A stretch of 35,043 nucleotides of DNA, from NCBI RefSeq assembly GCF_014841215.1, contig NZ_JACYTR010000051.1:1-35043 (forward strand), read 5' to 3'. Positions 16,914-24,949 of the stretch are shown piece by piece. Each line of letters opens with the position of its first letter. Positions within the stretch are counted from its first letter, which is position 1. The notes beneath the pieces are model-generated. The model made no database searches. It was not told the origin of the DNA and saw only the letters and a program-made list of their open reading frames with translations. The stretch is from Pseudomarimonas arenosa. GTDB taxonomy: Bacteria; Pseudomonadota; Gammaproteobacteria; Xanthomonadales; Xanthomonadaceae. Position numbers and translations under genes: made by a program.

Positions 16914-17031
16914 GTCTGGACAAGTCCATCCTGGACTTGCCAGCCCGCGCCGAGTCCGGCACATGTCCGGACTCGGCTTTCGCGAATCAACGACTTGCGT
17001 CGTTGTCCGCGGCGGTGCGTCCGTGCACCGC
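16914..17031. repeat. Multi-hairpin intergenic repeat, copy B
   Basis: Four consecutive perfect inverted repeats lie between gntR and the ABC ATPase gene: 16921-16939 (CAAGTCCA-TCC-TGGACTTG), 16950-16976 (10-bp stem CCGAGTCCGG / CCGGACTCGG), 16988-17005 (CAACGAC-TTGC-GTCGTTG) and 17012-17031 (GCGGTGC-N6-GCACCGC). They match copy A at 4680-4817 in order and spacing. Being inside an operon, this copy could attenuate or stabilise the mRNA between regulator and transporter. Confidence 0.8.
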
Positions 17032-17032
17032 A

Positions 17033-17060
17033 GGAACCTCTGAACGTGTTCAGAGGTTCC
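17033..17060. terminator. Strong hairpin overlapping the gntR stop codon
   Basis: Perfect 13-bp stem GGAACCTCTGAAC / GTTCAGAGGTTCC with a 2-base loop. The gntR stop codon (17050-17052) lies inside the stem. There is no U-tract after it, so it is more likely a partial terminator, RNA stabiliser or protein-binding palindrome than a classical intrinsic terminator. Confidence 0.45.
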
Positions 17061-17442
17061 GAGTCTCTTGGCGCTTGAACGCGTCGTTCAATCGGCCCTG
17101 CAGGGCCTTGCTGCCCATCCCGAGTTCGTGCGCCACTTCGACCGCCCGGTCCAGATGCTGATCGAGCTCCTGCTCGCGCAGCTGACGCCCCAGCTCGACC
17201 TTGTCGGCCACGAAGGTCCCGACGCCCTGGCGGGTGACGATCACACCCTCGTGCTCGAGTTCGAGATAGGCGCGCTTGACCGTGATCACGCTGACCCGGG
17301 TGGCCGCCGCCAGCGCGCGGATCGAAGGCATCTCCTGACCCGGCTTCCAGTCGCCCACCGCCACGCGCCGGCGTATTTGCTCCATGATCTGGGCATACAT
17401 CGGCGCCGGATTGCTCTGCGAGATGGTGAGCTTACTGTGCAT
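17050..17442 (-). CDS. GntR-family repressor, YtrA subfamily
   Basis: A 130-residue regulator with an N-terminal winged helix-turn-helix (PMYAQIMEQIRRRVAVGDW, then EMPSIRALAAATRVSVITVKRAYLELEHEG as the DNA-reading helices, to about residue 80) and a short helical C-terminal tail of about 50 residues. The short tail, rather than a ligand-binding domain, marks the YtrA subfamily. It is the first gene of a minus-strand operon with ABC transporter genes, as YtrA proteins usually are, and should repress it. ATG at 17442 is preferred; an in-frame GTG at 17454 is possible. Neither start has a ribosome binding site, so a leaderless or very short leader mRNA is likely. A palindrome spans the start region. 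Confidence 0.92.
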   Translation of the reverse strand: MHSKLTISQSNPAPMYAQIMEQIRRRVAVGDWKPGQEMPSIRALAAATRVSVITVKRAYLELEHEGVIVTRQGVGTFVADKVELGRQLREQELDQHLDRAVEVAHELGMGSKALQGRLNDAFKRQETRNL

Positions 17443-18151
17443 ATTGATATACACAGTAGCCGCACAAGCCCGCTAATGCAAGTCCCGCCCCCGCGCTTCC
17501 ACCGGCGCCGCCTTCGCCGCCGTCCCCACCCTCGCCACCCGCTCCACCGAACGGAGTTCCTGCGTCGCCATCAGCGCCGGCACCGCCGCTTCCGCCATCT
17601 GCGGCATTTCCGCCGTCGCCGCCTATGCCCTGAGTTCCGCTGCCCGAAGCAGCGCCGCCCGCGCCGCCAAGTCCATCGACGCCGCCTGGGCTTCCGTCTC
17701 CCCCCGCCGTACCCGGCGTGATGCCATCCGCACGGTCACCCCCATTCGTTTGTCTGACGCCGGTGTGAGTCAGTGATCCGTCAGCCGCTAGCGTCACCGA
17801 ACCAGCAGGTCCACCATCTCCGCCGTCTCCTCCGACGGCCCCTTGACCACCTGCACCTCCGTTACCGCCCTGCCCGCCGGCAACGTCAATACGGCCGGTG
17901 AACACAAGGCTGCCGATTGAGTGAATGTCCACTTGGCCACCCGCCCGGCCCACAGCACCGCTACCGCCGGTTGAGCTGCCGGCCGCGCCGTTGGCGCCGA
18001 CGAAACTCAAGCTACCCGCTAACATAACGTTGATCACCGCGCCGTCTCGGTGAACAAGGTCGAGTTCCAAGCCTGCCAGCCAAGGCCTGGAATAGCCCAT
18101 GACCGGGAAGTGCCGGCAGAGGTGAATTGGCTCGTGCGTAGTGCGTAACAC
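17432..18151 (-). CDS. Glycine-rich repeat protein, possibly a fragment
   Basis: A 239-codon open frame dominated by GGxGG-type repeats (for example GGDGGDGGPAG and GGEGGDGGEGGAGG), with short beta-like segments between them (INVMLAGSLSFVGANG, IHSIGSLVFTGRIDVAGG, SVTLAADGSLTHTG). The repeat INxxxGSLxFxG suggests a beta-solenoid passenger of an exported protein. There is no signal peptide, and the first 40 residues look unrelated, so it may be the remnant of a larger secreted protein. It ends within the gntR operator region, same strand. A long open frame can arise by chance in GC-rich repeats; the periodic hydrophobic segments argue for real coding ancestry. Confidence 0.4.
   Translation of the reverse strand: MLRTTHEPIHLCRHFPVMGYSRPWLAGLELDLVHRDGAVINVMLAGSLSFVGANGAAGSSTGGSGAVGRAGGQVDIHSIGSLVFTGRIDVAGGQGGNGGAGGQGAVGGDGGDGGPAGSVTLAADGSLTHTGVRQTNGGDRADGITPGTAGGDGSPGGVDGLGGAGGAASGSGTQGIGGDGGNAADGGSGGAGADGDAGTPFGGAGGEGGDGGEGGAGGSAGAGLALAGLCGYCVYQYAQ
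17435..17456 (-). promoter_or_regulatory. Probable YtrA-type operator over the gntR start codon
   Basis: Near-perfect palindrome reading CTGTGTATAT-CA-ATATGCACAG on the minus strand (9 of 10 arm positions pair). It overlaps both candidate start codons of the regulator. GntR-family regulators commonly bind such A/T-centred palindromes, so autoregulation of the whole ABC operon is expected. Inferred from symmetry and position. Confidence 0.6.
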
Positions 18152-18271
18152 ATAGTTTCACCTTGCCTACTTCGTCCGGCCACGCCCCCCAACCATCAAA
18201 CCCTTACCTTCTCCTCATTGCCTCCACATTCCCATGCCACCCTGCGGCTTCGTTCAACCGGATCCGCGCCG

Positions 18272-21200
18272 ATGCTCGCACTTCGCCCACTGACAGCCGC
18301 CGTCATCGCCCTGTTCGCCCCGGCCGCCGGCTTTGCCGCAACAATTACCGTCGACACCACCGCCTCAGGCATCAACGACGCTGATGGCTTCTGCTCGCTG
18401 CACGAGGCGATCCAGAACGCCAACAGCAACACCGACAACGATCGCACCGGCAGCGGCGAGTGCGTGGCCGGCAGCGGCAGCGACACGATCGTGCTGCCCT
18501 CGGCGCAGACGATCACGCTGACAAGCGCCCTCGCCACGATTGCCGGGCCGCTAAGCATCACCGGCAACGGCACCCGCATCGAGCGCGACGACAGCGTCCC
18601 CTGCACGCTGGGTGCGCCAGACCCTGGCAGGTTTCGACTGTTGCTGCAGGGCGCGTCAGGCAGTCAGCTCAACCTATCCGATCTCACCCTGGCCAACGGC
18701 TGCGGTGCCAACGGTCCAGGCGGCGCCATCTCGATCGGCGCCGGCAATCTCGTGCTCGATCACGTCACGCTGGAGAACAACAGTGCGAGTGGCGCCGGTG
18801 GCGCTGTGTACGCGGGCACCGGCAGCGGCTCGATCACGATCAGCAACAGCACGCTACGCGACAACTATTCTGCAGTCGGAGGTGGCATCGCCTCCTTCGC
18901 CAAATTGACCCTGATCGACTCGGTGGTCGAAGGCAACAGTGCTGGCGGTAGCGGGGGCGGCATCTATCTGTATCTGCATGTTGCCGATGCGGGCAGCACG
19001 ATCACCGGTTCGGTGGTCGCCGGCAATACCGGGGCGCTGTCTTCGTCCCAGCCGGGCATAGGCCTGTACCAGACAGGGGGTGAGCTCACGATCGAGAACA
19101 GCACCTTCGACGGCAATCGCTCTGATACCACCGGCGGTGCCGGCGCGATCGGCCTGTTCGGCGGCGGCACGCTGTCGTTGACCGGGGTCACCATCGCTGA
19201 CAGCGGCAGCACCGATCCGCAGATTCGCGCCTCGTCGTCGACGCTGTCGGTGACCCGGTCGATCATCAGCGACGGCAGCAGCGCCTGCAGTCTTTCCAGC
19301 AGCACCTTGTCCGGCAGCGACAATCTGGCCACCGACAGCAGTTGCGACGCGCTCGGCGCCACCGTGGTCAGCAGCAGCGACCTCGCGCTCGGTGCGCTGG
19401 CCGATAACGGCGGCCCGACCTACACGCGTCTGCCAGGCCCTGGTTCGGTTGCCGTCGACGCCGCCAGTGGCTGCAGCGGGCTCGACCAGCGCGGCGAGGC
19501 GCGCGACGTCGATGCCGACGGCAGCACCGGCAGCGACTGCGATATCGGCGCCGTCGAGGTGCAGAACACCGCCCCGACCGTGGTCGCCGACAGCGCCAGC
19601 ACCGATCAGGACAGCAATGTCAGCGGCAACGTGCTGGGTAACGACAGCGATGTCGCCGCGGATGAGGACAGCGACCTCGCCGTGGTCGCTGTCGATGGCG
19701 TCACCGGCAATGTCGGCAACCCCATGACGCCGGCTGCCGGCGGCACGCTGACAGTGGCTGCCAATGGCGCATTCACCTTCGCGCCCGGCGCCGATTTCCT
19801 GTCGCTGGACAGCGGCGACAGCGCGACGGTAAACGTCGCGGTCAGCGTCAGCGATGGCTATGCGACCAAGGACGCCAACCTCAGCATCGAGGTCAGCGGC
19901 ATCAACGATGTCCCAACCGCGGCCGCGGTCAGCGGCAGCATCGGCGAATCGGACGCGGCGGCAACGTTCGCCTTTGCCGGCAGCGACCCGGACAGTGGCG
20001 AAACCCTGAGTTATGCGTTCACCGGCGCGCCGTCGGCCGGCGTGGTGACCAATCTCGGCAACGGCACGTTTTCGTTCGATCCGAACGGCGAGTTCGAGGC
20101 GCTCGACGTCGGCTTCAGCAGCATCGTCACGCTCGGCTACACGGTCAGCGATGGCGATCTGACCTCAGCCTCGGGCAGCATTGAGATCACCGTCATCGGC
20201 AGCAATGATGCGCCGGTCGCCGGCGATCTGGCGCTGACGACCAGCCAGAACAGCAGCGTCGGCGGCAGCGTATCGGCCAGTGATCCCGAGTCCGATCCGC
20301 TGGTCTACACCCCGGCCTCTGCGCCGGCCCAGGGTACGGCCGGTATCGCCAGCAACGGCAGCGTCAGCTTCGATCCGGGCAGCGACTTCGACGATCTCGA
20401 CGACGGCGAGTCGCGTCAGGTGAGCTTCGATTACCGCGTCACCGACGACAGCGGTGCCTCCGATATCGGCACGATCACGGTCACCGTCAGCGGTATCAAC
20501 GATGCGCCGGTCGCAGCAGACGTCGCCGCGCATGTCGGTGAGGACGCTGCCGCCGTGATCGCCTTCGATGCCAGCGACGTCGATGACGAACCGCTGAGCT
20601 ACACACTGGTCGGCGCCCCGTCCGCCGGTAGCGCGGTCAACAACGGCGACGGCAGTTTTACCTTCAATGCTGCCGGCGCTTTCGACGACCTCGACGACGG
20701 CGAATCGCGCGATGTGAGTTTCCACTACACCGCCAACGACGGCAGCGTCGACAGCGCGCAGGCGACCGTGACCATCACCGTCGACGGCGCCAACGATGCG
20801 CCGCTAGCGGTGGACGACGGCTATTCCATTGTGAGCGGCCAGACACTGGCAGTGTCGGCGGCCGAAGGTCTGCTCGCGAACGACAGCGATGTCGATGGCG
20901 ACGGCTTGTCGGTGGTGTCCGGTACCTATACCCCCGCCGGCATAGGCGGCACGCTGATCCTGGCCAGCGACGGCGGATTCGCCTACCTGCCGCCGGCCGA
21001 CACCACCGGCACGGCCCACTTCACCTACACGGTCAGCGACGGCACAACGACCTCGACCGCTACGCTGGAGATCGACGTGATTGCCGGCAACCTGCTCGAC
21101 CTGCAGATCAGCAAGTCGGACGGCGTTGATCATGTACAGGCCGGCGAGGTGCTCACCTACACGATCAACGTGTTCAATGCCGGCCCGGCGAATGCCGTCG

Positions 21201-21775
21201 GCGCCCGCGTACAGGATCTGCTGCCGGCAGCGCTCGGCAACGCCGCTTGGAGCTGCGAGGCGGTGCCGCCCAGTGCCGCGACGGCGTGCAGTTCGGCCAG
21301 CGGTAGCGGCGATATCGATCAGACGGTCAACGTCGGCGCCGGTGATGCGGTCGTATTCGAACTCATGACGACGCTCGCCGCCGACTACAGCGACAGCACG
21401 GTCAGCAACACCGCGACGGTCGCCGCGCCGGACGGCTTCACCGACAGTAACTCCGGAAACAACAGCGCGACCGATGTCGATCGAACCGACCGGGTGTTCG
21501 CCGACAGTTTCGAGACCACGGCACTGCACGTCGTCTACGCCAAACGTAGCACCGTGCTTGATAGCGAGGCGATCTCCGCCAAGCTCCCCCTCGATGCCGG
21601 CCTGAGGGCGCAGCTGGTGGCCCGTGCCGACGACCCAAACGGCCTGCTAAGGGTGCACGCGCGACGCGGTGCTGAGGGTGGCATCGAACTGCGCATCAGC
21701 CGCTACGAAAACGGCGAGTGGATGCAAGGGGCCTGGCAGCCGGTAATAAGCCCGCGGGTGCAGTTAGTCTGGTAG
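18272..21775 (+). CDS. Large exported CSLREA/beta-helix protein with VCBS-like repeats and a DUF11 domain
   Basis: A 1167-residue exported protein. A signal peptide (MLALRPLTAAVIALFAPAAG, cleavage after AAGFAA) supports ATG at 18272 over the earlier one at 18218. Order of parts: CSLREA-like motif FCSLHEAI (about residue 43); right-handed beta-helix of GGAISIG/GGAVYAG-type turns (to about 360); a choice-of-anchor segment with ADNGGPTYTRLPG and GDxGAVE-like DCDIGAVEVQ (about 375-432); four or five cadherin/VCBS-like Ig repeats of about 90 residues with recurring GINDAPVAADV and FDDLDDGESRxVSF (about 433-930); a DUF11 domain (LQISKSDGVDHVQAGEVLTYTINVFNAG, from about 945); then DRVFADSFE, a tail found in many Xanthomonadales exported proteins. 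Likely a surface adhesin or matrix protein. Monocistronic. Confidence 0.85.
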   Translation: MLALRPLTAAVIALFAPAAGFAATITVDTTASGINDADGFCSLHEAIQNANSNTDNDRTGSGECVAGSGSDTIVLPSAQTITLTSALATIAGPLSITGNGTRIERDDSVPCTLGAPDPGRFRLLLQGASGSQLNLSDLTLANGCGANGPGGAISIGAGNLVLDHVTLENNSASGAGGAVYAGTGSGSITISNSTLRDNYSAVGGGIASFAKLTLIDSVVEGNSAGGSGGGIYLYLHVADAGSTITGSVVAGNTGALSSSQPGIGLYQTGGELTIENSTFDGNRSDTTGGAGAIGLFGGGTLSLTGVTIADSGSTDPQIRASSSTLSVTRSIISDGSSACSLSSSTLSGSDNLATDSSCDALGATVVSSSDLALGALADNGGPTYTRLPGPGSVAVDAASGCSGLDQRGEARDVDADGSTGSDCDIGAVEVQNTAPTVVADSASTDQDSNVSGNVLGNDSDVAADEDSDLAVVAVDGVTGNVGNPMTPAAGGTLTVAANGAFTFAPGADFLSLDSGDSATVNVAVSVSDGYATKDANLSIEVSGINDVPTAAAVSGSIGESDAAATFAFAGSDPDSGETLSYAFTGAPSAGVVTNLGNGTFSFDPNGEFEALDVGFSSIVTLGYTVSDGDLTSASGSIEITVIGSNDAPVAGDLALTTSQNSSVGGSVSASDPESDPLVYTPASAPAQGTAGIASNGSVSFDPGSDFDDLDDGESRQVSFDYRVTDDSGASDIGTITVTVSGINDAPVAADVAAHVGEDAAAVIAFDASDVDDEPLSYTLVGAPSAGSAVNNGDGSFTFNAAGAFDDLDDGESRDVSFHYTANDGSVDSAQATVTITVDGANDAPLAVDDGYSIVSGQTLAVSAAEGLLANDSDVDGDGLSVVSGTYTPAGIGGTLILASDGGFAYLPPADTTGTAHFTYTVSDGTTTSTATLEIDVIAGNLLDLQISKSDGVDHVQAGEVLTYTINVFNAGPANAVGARVQDLLPAALGNAAWSCEAVPPSAATACSSASGSGDIDQTVNVGAGDAVVFELMTTLAADYSDSTVSNTATVAAPDGFTDSNSGNNSATDVDRTDRVFADSFETTALHVVYAKRSTVLDSEAISAKLPLDAGLRAQLVARADDPNGLLRVHARRGAEGGIELRISRYENGEWMQGAWQPVISPRVQLVW

Positions 21776-21881
21776 ATTCGCCGCGGCGGTTGAACGAGCC
21801 GCCCCAGGCGTACCGCCTGGCGCGCAGCGAAGCCCAGCGTGATGTCGCACCCAAGGCGTGGGCTTGCCCAGCCAGCCATGG

Positions 21882-21901
21882 ATTCCGGCTTGCGCCGGAA
21901 T
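21882..21901. repeat. ATTCCGGC hairpin (common proteobacterial intergenic repeat)
   Basis: Perfect 8-bp inverted repeat ATTCCGGC-TTGC-GCCGGAAT, of the kind scattered in many proteobacterial genomes, about 100 bases after the large exported protein. It may act as that gene's terminator. Confidence 0.6.
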
Positions 21902-21913
21902 GACGAACGGGGC

Positions 21914-22012
21914 GTTACTTTCGACACATCCGTGCACTGATCGAAGCCACTAGCCTGCATCTTCCTGGCGCAGCGGCGCATTCACAGCGGGCCATGGCCT
22001 TTGATGACACGA
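21914..22012 (+). repeat. Diverged ~100-bp direct repeat, copy 1
   Basis: Starts GTTACTTTCGACACATCC, continues through ACTAGCCTGCAT and a GCAGCGGCGC core to GATGACA. It matches 22349-22447 with scattered substitutions. Confidence 0.75.
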
Positions 22013-22216
22013 TCCGCGCCTGATTGCGCTCAAAACGCGCGATCTGCCTCATCCATCTTCTGCGTCATCGCCTGCTCCTTGGCGGCTCGTGCCGCCCTCA
22101 AAATGGAGCAATCACACAGTTGAGATTACAGGCTCTGGCCTTTCGCTGCGTCGAGGCAAAGGCACAATTCAACGTCCGTCTATTGATCTTTCGAGTCGGG
22201 CGACAGTAGCTGTAAA

Positions 22217-22256
22217 GCCCCTCTCCCCTTGCGGGAGAGGGGTTGGGGAGAGGGGG
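22217..22256. repeat. CCCCTCTCCC REP-type element
   Basis: Inverted repeat CCCCTCTCCC / GGGAGAGGGG followed by TTGGGGAGAGGG, the same family as the elements at 6049-6375, 25056 and 29687. Confidence 0.75.
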
Positions 22257-22348
22257 AGAAACCCGCCGCTTCGACTCGCTCAGCACAGACTTTCGTCAGA
22301 GCCATGAACACAACCCAGCCTCCTGCGCAATCGCCAATGTCACCGGCC

Positions 22349-22447
22349 GTTACTTTCGACACATCCGGGCATTGATCGCAGCGACTAGCCTGCATCCTCT
22401 TGGCGCACCGGCGCCCTCACAGCGAGCCACGTCCCTGCATGACAAGG
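22349..22447 (+). repeat. Diverged ~100-bp direct repeat, copy 2
   Basis: Second copy of the block at 21914-22012, beginning with the identical GTTACTTTCGACACATCC and keeping GACTAGCCTGCAT and GCATGACA. Confidence 0.75.
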
Positions 22448-22759
22448 TCGCTCTTCGGAACCAAGACCGGTGCAGGCTGTTGATGGCCGGCTATTTGATT
22501 CCGCATTCAACATCACCACCGATGTGGGCGAAGCCATCGAGAGCATGGGCCGAGGTTGATAGCGAACTAGCCGCATGCTGGGCGGCCAATGTGGCGGTGT
22601 TCAATAACCTATCGTTCAGTCGAACATGTCGCGCGAATAACAACGCGATCAACCTTGTAGCTATATGGGCCACGGCCAACATCACACTCAATTTTAGGCG
22701 CAATGTCCATAGTGCTAGATCTCAACGGAAACTCGCCAACCTGCAGACTAAGGAAAGTC

Positions 22760-23626
22760 ATGAAATCCATAAGCGCATCACTGCCGCTACTCTCCATGCT
22801 GTTGCTGGGCAGCACAAGTCATGCCGAAGCAGCTCTTGAAGGCCCGTATCTCGGACAAAAGCCACCGGGACTAACGCCCGAACCCTTCGCGCCAGGTATC
22901 GTGACCACAGATGGATTTGATGATGGCGGCGTCTTCACCCCCACAATGGATGAGTTCTATTTCATCCGAAAGCGGCCAGACAACAGCAAATTCGAAACTG
23001 TCATCTACAAGCAACAAGGCAACCAATGGGTTGAGACAGTCAGCAAAGAACCTCGACCCTTCTATCCCTTCTTCTCGCCCGATGGCAAAACCATGCATCT
23101 TGGCAAGAAATACAGGGAGCGCACCGACTCCGGCTGGTCTGAGACCAAGGATCTTGAGGCGCCCTTTTCTGAAATCGCCATCATGAGCCTTTCTGCGTCG
23201 TTGCATGGCACCTATGCCATTGACGAAAGGCATCCAGAGGACGAAGGCGTTCTTCGATTCTCAAGACTGATCGGTGGCAAACGTGCAGCGCCAAAACCCT
23301 TCAACGACTCGATCAACTCCGGAACACGAAACTCTCACCCTTTCATCGCGCCCGATGAATCCTACGTTATGTGGGATGGCATCAAGGACGGCGGATTTGG
23401 CGATGTCGATCTGTATATCAGTTTCCGACAGCAAGATGGTTCATGGGGTGAAGCCATCAACCTGGGCGACAAGGTAAACACCGACGCCTACGAAGCAGGG
23501 CCAAAGGTGACACCCGATGGGAAGTACCTGTTCTTCGTCAGAAACATGGGCTCGGACCAGTTCGAGAACGTGGATATTTTCTGGGTGGATGCGAAGATCA
23601 TCGAAACGCTTCGGTCCACTAGGTGA
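22760..23626 (+). CDS. Exported PD40 (WD40-like) beta-propeller protein
   Basis: A 288-residue exported protein. Residues 1-22 form a signal peptide (MKSISASLPLLSMLLLGSTSH, A-x-A region at AEAA). The mature part begins LGQKPPGLTPEPFAPGIVT, a start characteristic of a family of exported PD40-type propellers, and repeats the TolB-like blade signature: GVFTPTMDEFYFIRK, YPFFSPDGKTMHLGKK, HPFIAPDESYVMWDG and GPKVTPDGKYLFFVRN. ATG 22760 is favoured by AAGGAAAG eight bases upstream. Probably periplasmic and ligand- or sensor-like; no enzyme motif is visible. Codon use looks less GC-rich than the neighbouring operons, which would fit acquisition. Confidence 0.82.
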   Translation: MKSISASLPLLSMLLLGSTSHAEAALEGPYLGQKPPGLTPEPFAPGIVTTDGFDDGGVFTPTMDEFYFIRKRPDNSKFETVIYKQQGNQWVETVSKEPRPFYPFFSPDGKTMHLGKKYRERTDSGWSETKDLEAPFSEIAIMSLSASLHGTYAIDERHPEDEGVLRFSRLIGGKRAAPKPFNDSINSGTRNSHPFIAPDESYVMWDGIKDGGFGDVDLYISFRQQDGSWGEAINLGDKVNTDAYEAGPKVTPDGKYLFFVRNMGSDQFENVDIFWVDAKIIETLRSTR

Positions 23627-23732
23627 GCGATATGCGAGTCGGGTGCGATACCGCAGTTGGAGTCCCATCGACCCGACATGCCTGTTGATCCAGTTGCCAC
23701 TAGGCGGCACCGACTGCATTCGAGAAGACAAT

Positions 23733-23915
23733 ATGCCCGATAAGCAGAGGCTTCACCTCATCCTATGCGTTGGCTTCAGTCTACTGGGGCTGGGCTTCGC
23801 GCTTGACCTTGGGTATGCCGAGTACAACGGGCGCAAGTTCCAATGGCGCAGCGCAATTGAAATGCTGGGTTGTTTCCTGTTGGCTTGGTACTTCCTGCGA
23901 TTGCGTAAGGGCTGA
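23733..23915 (+). CDS. Small two-helix membrane protein, unknown function
   Basis: A 60-residue frame, MPDKQRLHLILCVGFSLLGL and onward, with two hydrophobic segments (LILCVGFSLLGLGFAL and AIEMLGCFLLAWYFLRL) and a basic tail. The positive-inside pattern suggests both ends are cytoplasmic. It follows the PD40 gene by 106 bases on the same strand. No family recognised. The two well-formed membrane segments support it, but a length this short keeps confidence moderate. Confidence 0.5.
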   Translation: MPDKQRLHLILCVGFSLLGLGFALDLGYAEYNGRKFQWRSAIEMLGCFLLAWYFLRLRKG

Positions 23916-24043
23916 CGGTTGACCCGGCCAATGGATTCGGCGCCCAACGACGCCGCTCCGGATGGTTGAGGAGGACTCGACCCAAAGCGTACGCCACACC
24001 GCTGAACTACTGCGGCACCACAATTCTCCCTTATCATCCGCCG

Positions 24044-24949
24044 ATGCGAGGCGGCAGCATTTTCCTGGTGTACGGCGTCCATGGCGGACGCCCCAATGAC
24101 GTGTACTTCGGATCGTTCCGCACGCGCGAGGATGCCGAAGAAGCAATCGCTCGGCTGCACGCGAAGGAAATGCATGGCGCGAATTGGGCAGCGAAACACC
24201 ACGACCAGGGCTTTGTGATCCGCGAGCTCGTGGTTGAGACGGATTTCGAGGTTCCCCAAAGGCCGAAGCCGCGCGATCGATTCTGCGCGCACGCGAAGGA
24301 AGGCTCCGTCGGCTGCGCCCAAGTGGAGGTGTTTGAGCGCACGCCGCAAGGCCTCGAAGAGCGGGCGCGGTACGCGCGCAATCACGCGATGTTCGAAACC
24401 TTTGAGCCCTTTCGCCAACGCGGCCGAAACTTCGCACTGGTGTCTCGCGACTACACGAAGTCAGCGGTGCTGGACCTGGCCACGGGGGAGATTGTCGCCG
24501 AAGAGCCCGACAACGAGTGGGACTTCTGCCCGGTGGGATTCTACGTTCCCGACTGGTGGGATCTTCACGACGATTCGGTCCTGCCCGGTTCGCCATACTG
24601 GTCGAAGGACTGCGAATTGCCAGATGGAACCTTTGGCTTTGTTTGGGGCTGCGTGTGGGGTGACGACAGCTCATGGAAAGTGCAGTGGCTCGATCTTTCG
24701 CGTGTGGCGGAAGGCGCGCTCACGCGCGAGGAGCGCTTTGGGTACGTCGAGGTGTCCACGCGCGACTGGCATTCGCCGGCATTGTCGTTGGAGCCCCCGC
24801 CTTCCGGCGGCAGCGCGCCGCCACCGTTCATCGGGGTGCGATTCAACAAGGGCAAAGCTCGCGCGTGCATCGATGTGCTAGTGGACTTCGACCTTTCCAC
24901 CGGGCAGCCCGTCGACTGGCAGCGACTACGAAACGAGAATTTCGACTGA
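24044..24949 (+). CDS. Conserved hypothetical protein, Trp/Asp-rich
   Basis: A 301-residue soluble protein. The N-terminal ~65 residues (SIFLVYGVHGGRPNDVYFGSF, then REDAEEAIARLHAKE) look like a small alpha/beta domain. The middle has FETFEPFRQRGRNFALVSRDYTKSAVLDLATGEIVAEEP and the C-terminal part has CPVGFYVPDWWDLHDD and GFVWGCVWGDDSSWKVQWLDLS, a tryptophan-rich beta fold. Similar proteins seem to occur as isolated hypotheticals in other bacteria; no enzyme motif, signal or membrane segment is visible. ATG 24044 is chosen because the preceding in-frame residues look random. High GC codon use matches the chromosome. Function unknown; an immunity-type role is possible but unsupported. Confidence 0.68.
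   Translation: MRGGSIFLVYGVHGGRPNDVYFGSFRTREDAEEAIARLHAKEMHGANWAAKHHDQGFVIRELVVETDFEVPQRPKPRDRFCAHAKEGSVGCAQVEVFERTPQGLEERARYARNHAMFETFEPFRQRGRNFALVSRDYTKSAVLDLATGEIVAEEPDNEWDFCPVGFYVPDWWDLHDDSVLPGSPYWSKDCELPDGTFGFVWGCVWGDDSSWKVQWLDLSRVAEGALTREERFGYVEVSTRDWHSPALSLEPPPSGGSAPPPFIGVRFNKGKARACIDVLVDFDLSTGQPVDWQRLRNENFD

Larger units (their letters stand above)
21776..22759. other. Gene-free interval rich in dispersed repeats
   Basis: No open frame here has a recognisable product. The interval holds a 20-bp ATTCCGGC-TTGC-GCCGGAAT hairpin (21882-21901), two diverged ~100-bp direct repeats (21914 and 22349), and a CCCCTCTCCC/GGGAGAGGGG element (22217-22256). The last ~300 bases before 22760 show no clear structure and presumably include the promoter of the PD40 gene. 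Confidence 0.7.

Noticed and set aside
20165..21529. Minus-strand frames antisense to the large exported protein
   Set aside because: Their translations are low-complexity mirror images of Ser/Asp/Gly-rich codons and show no start signal or domain.
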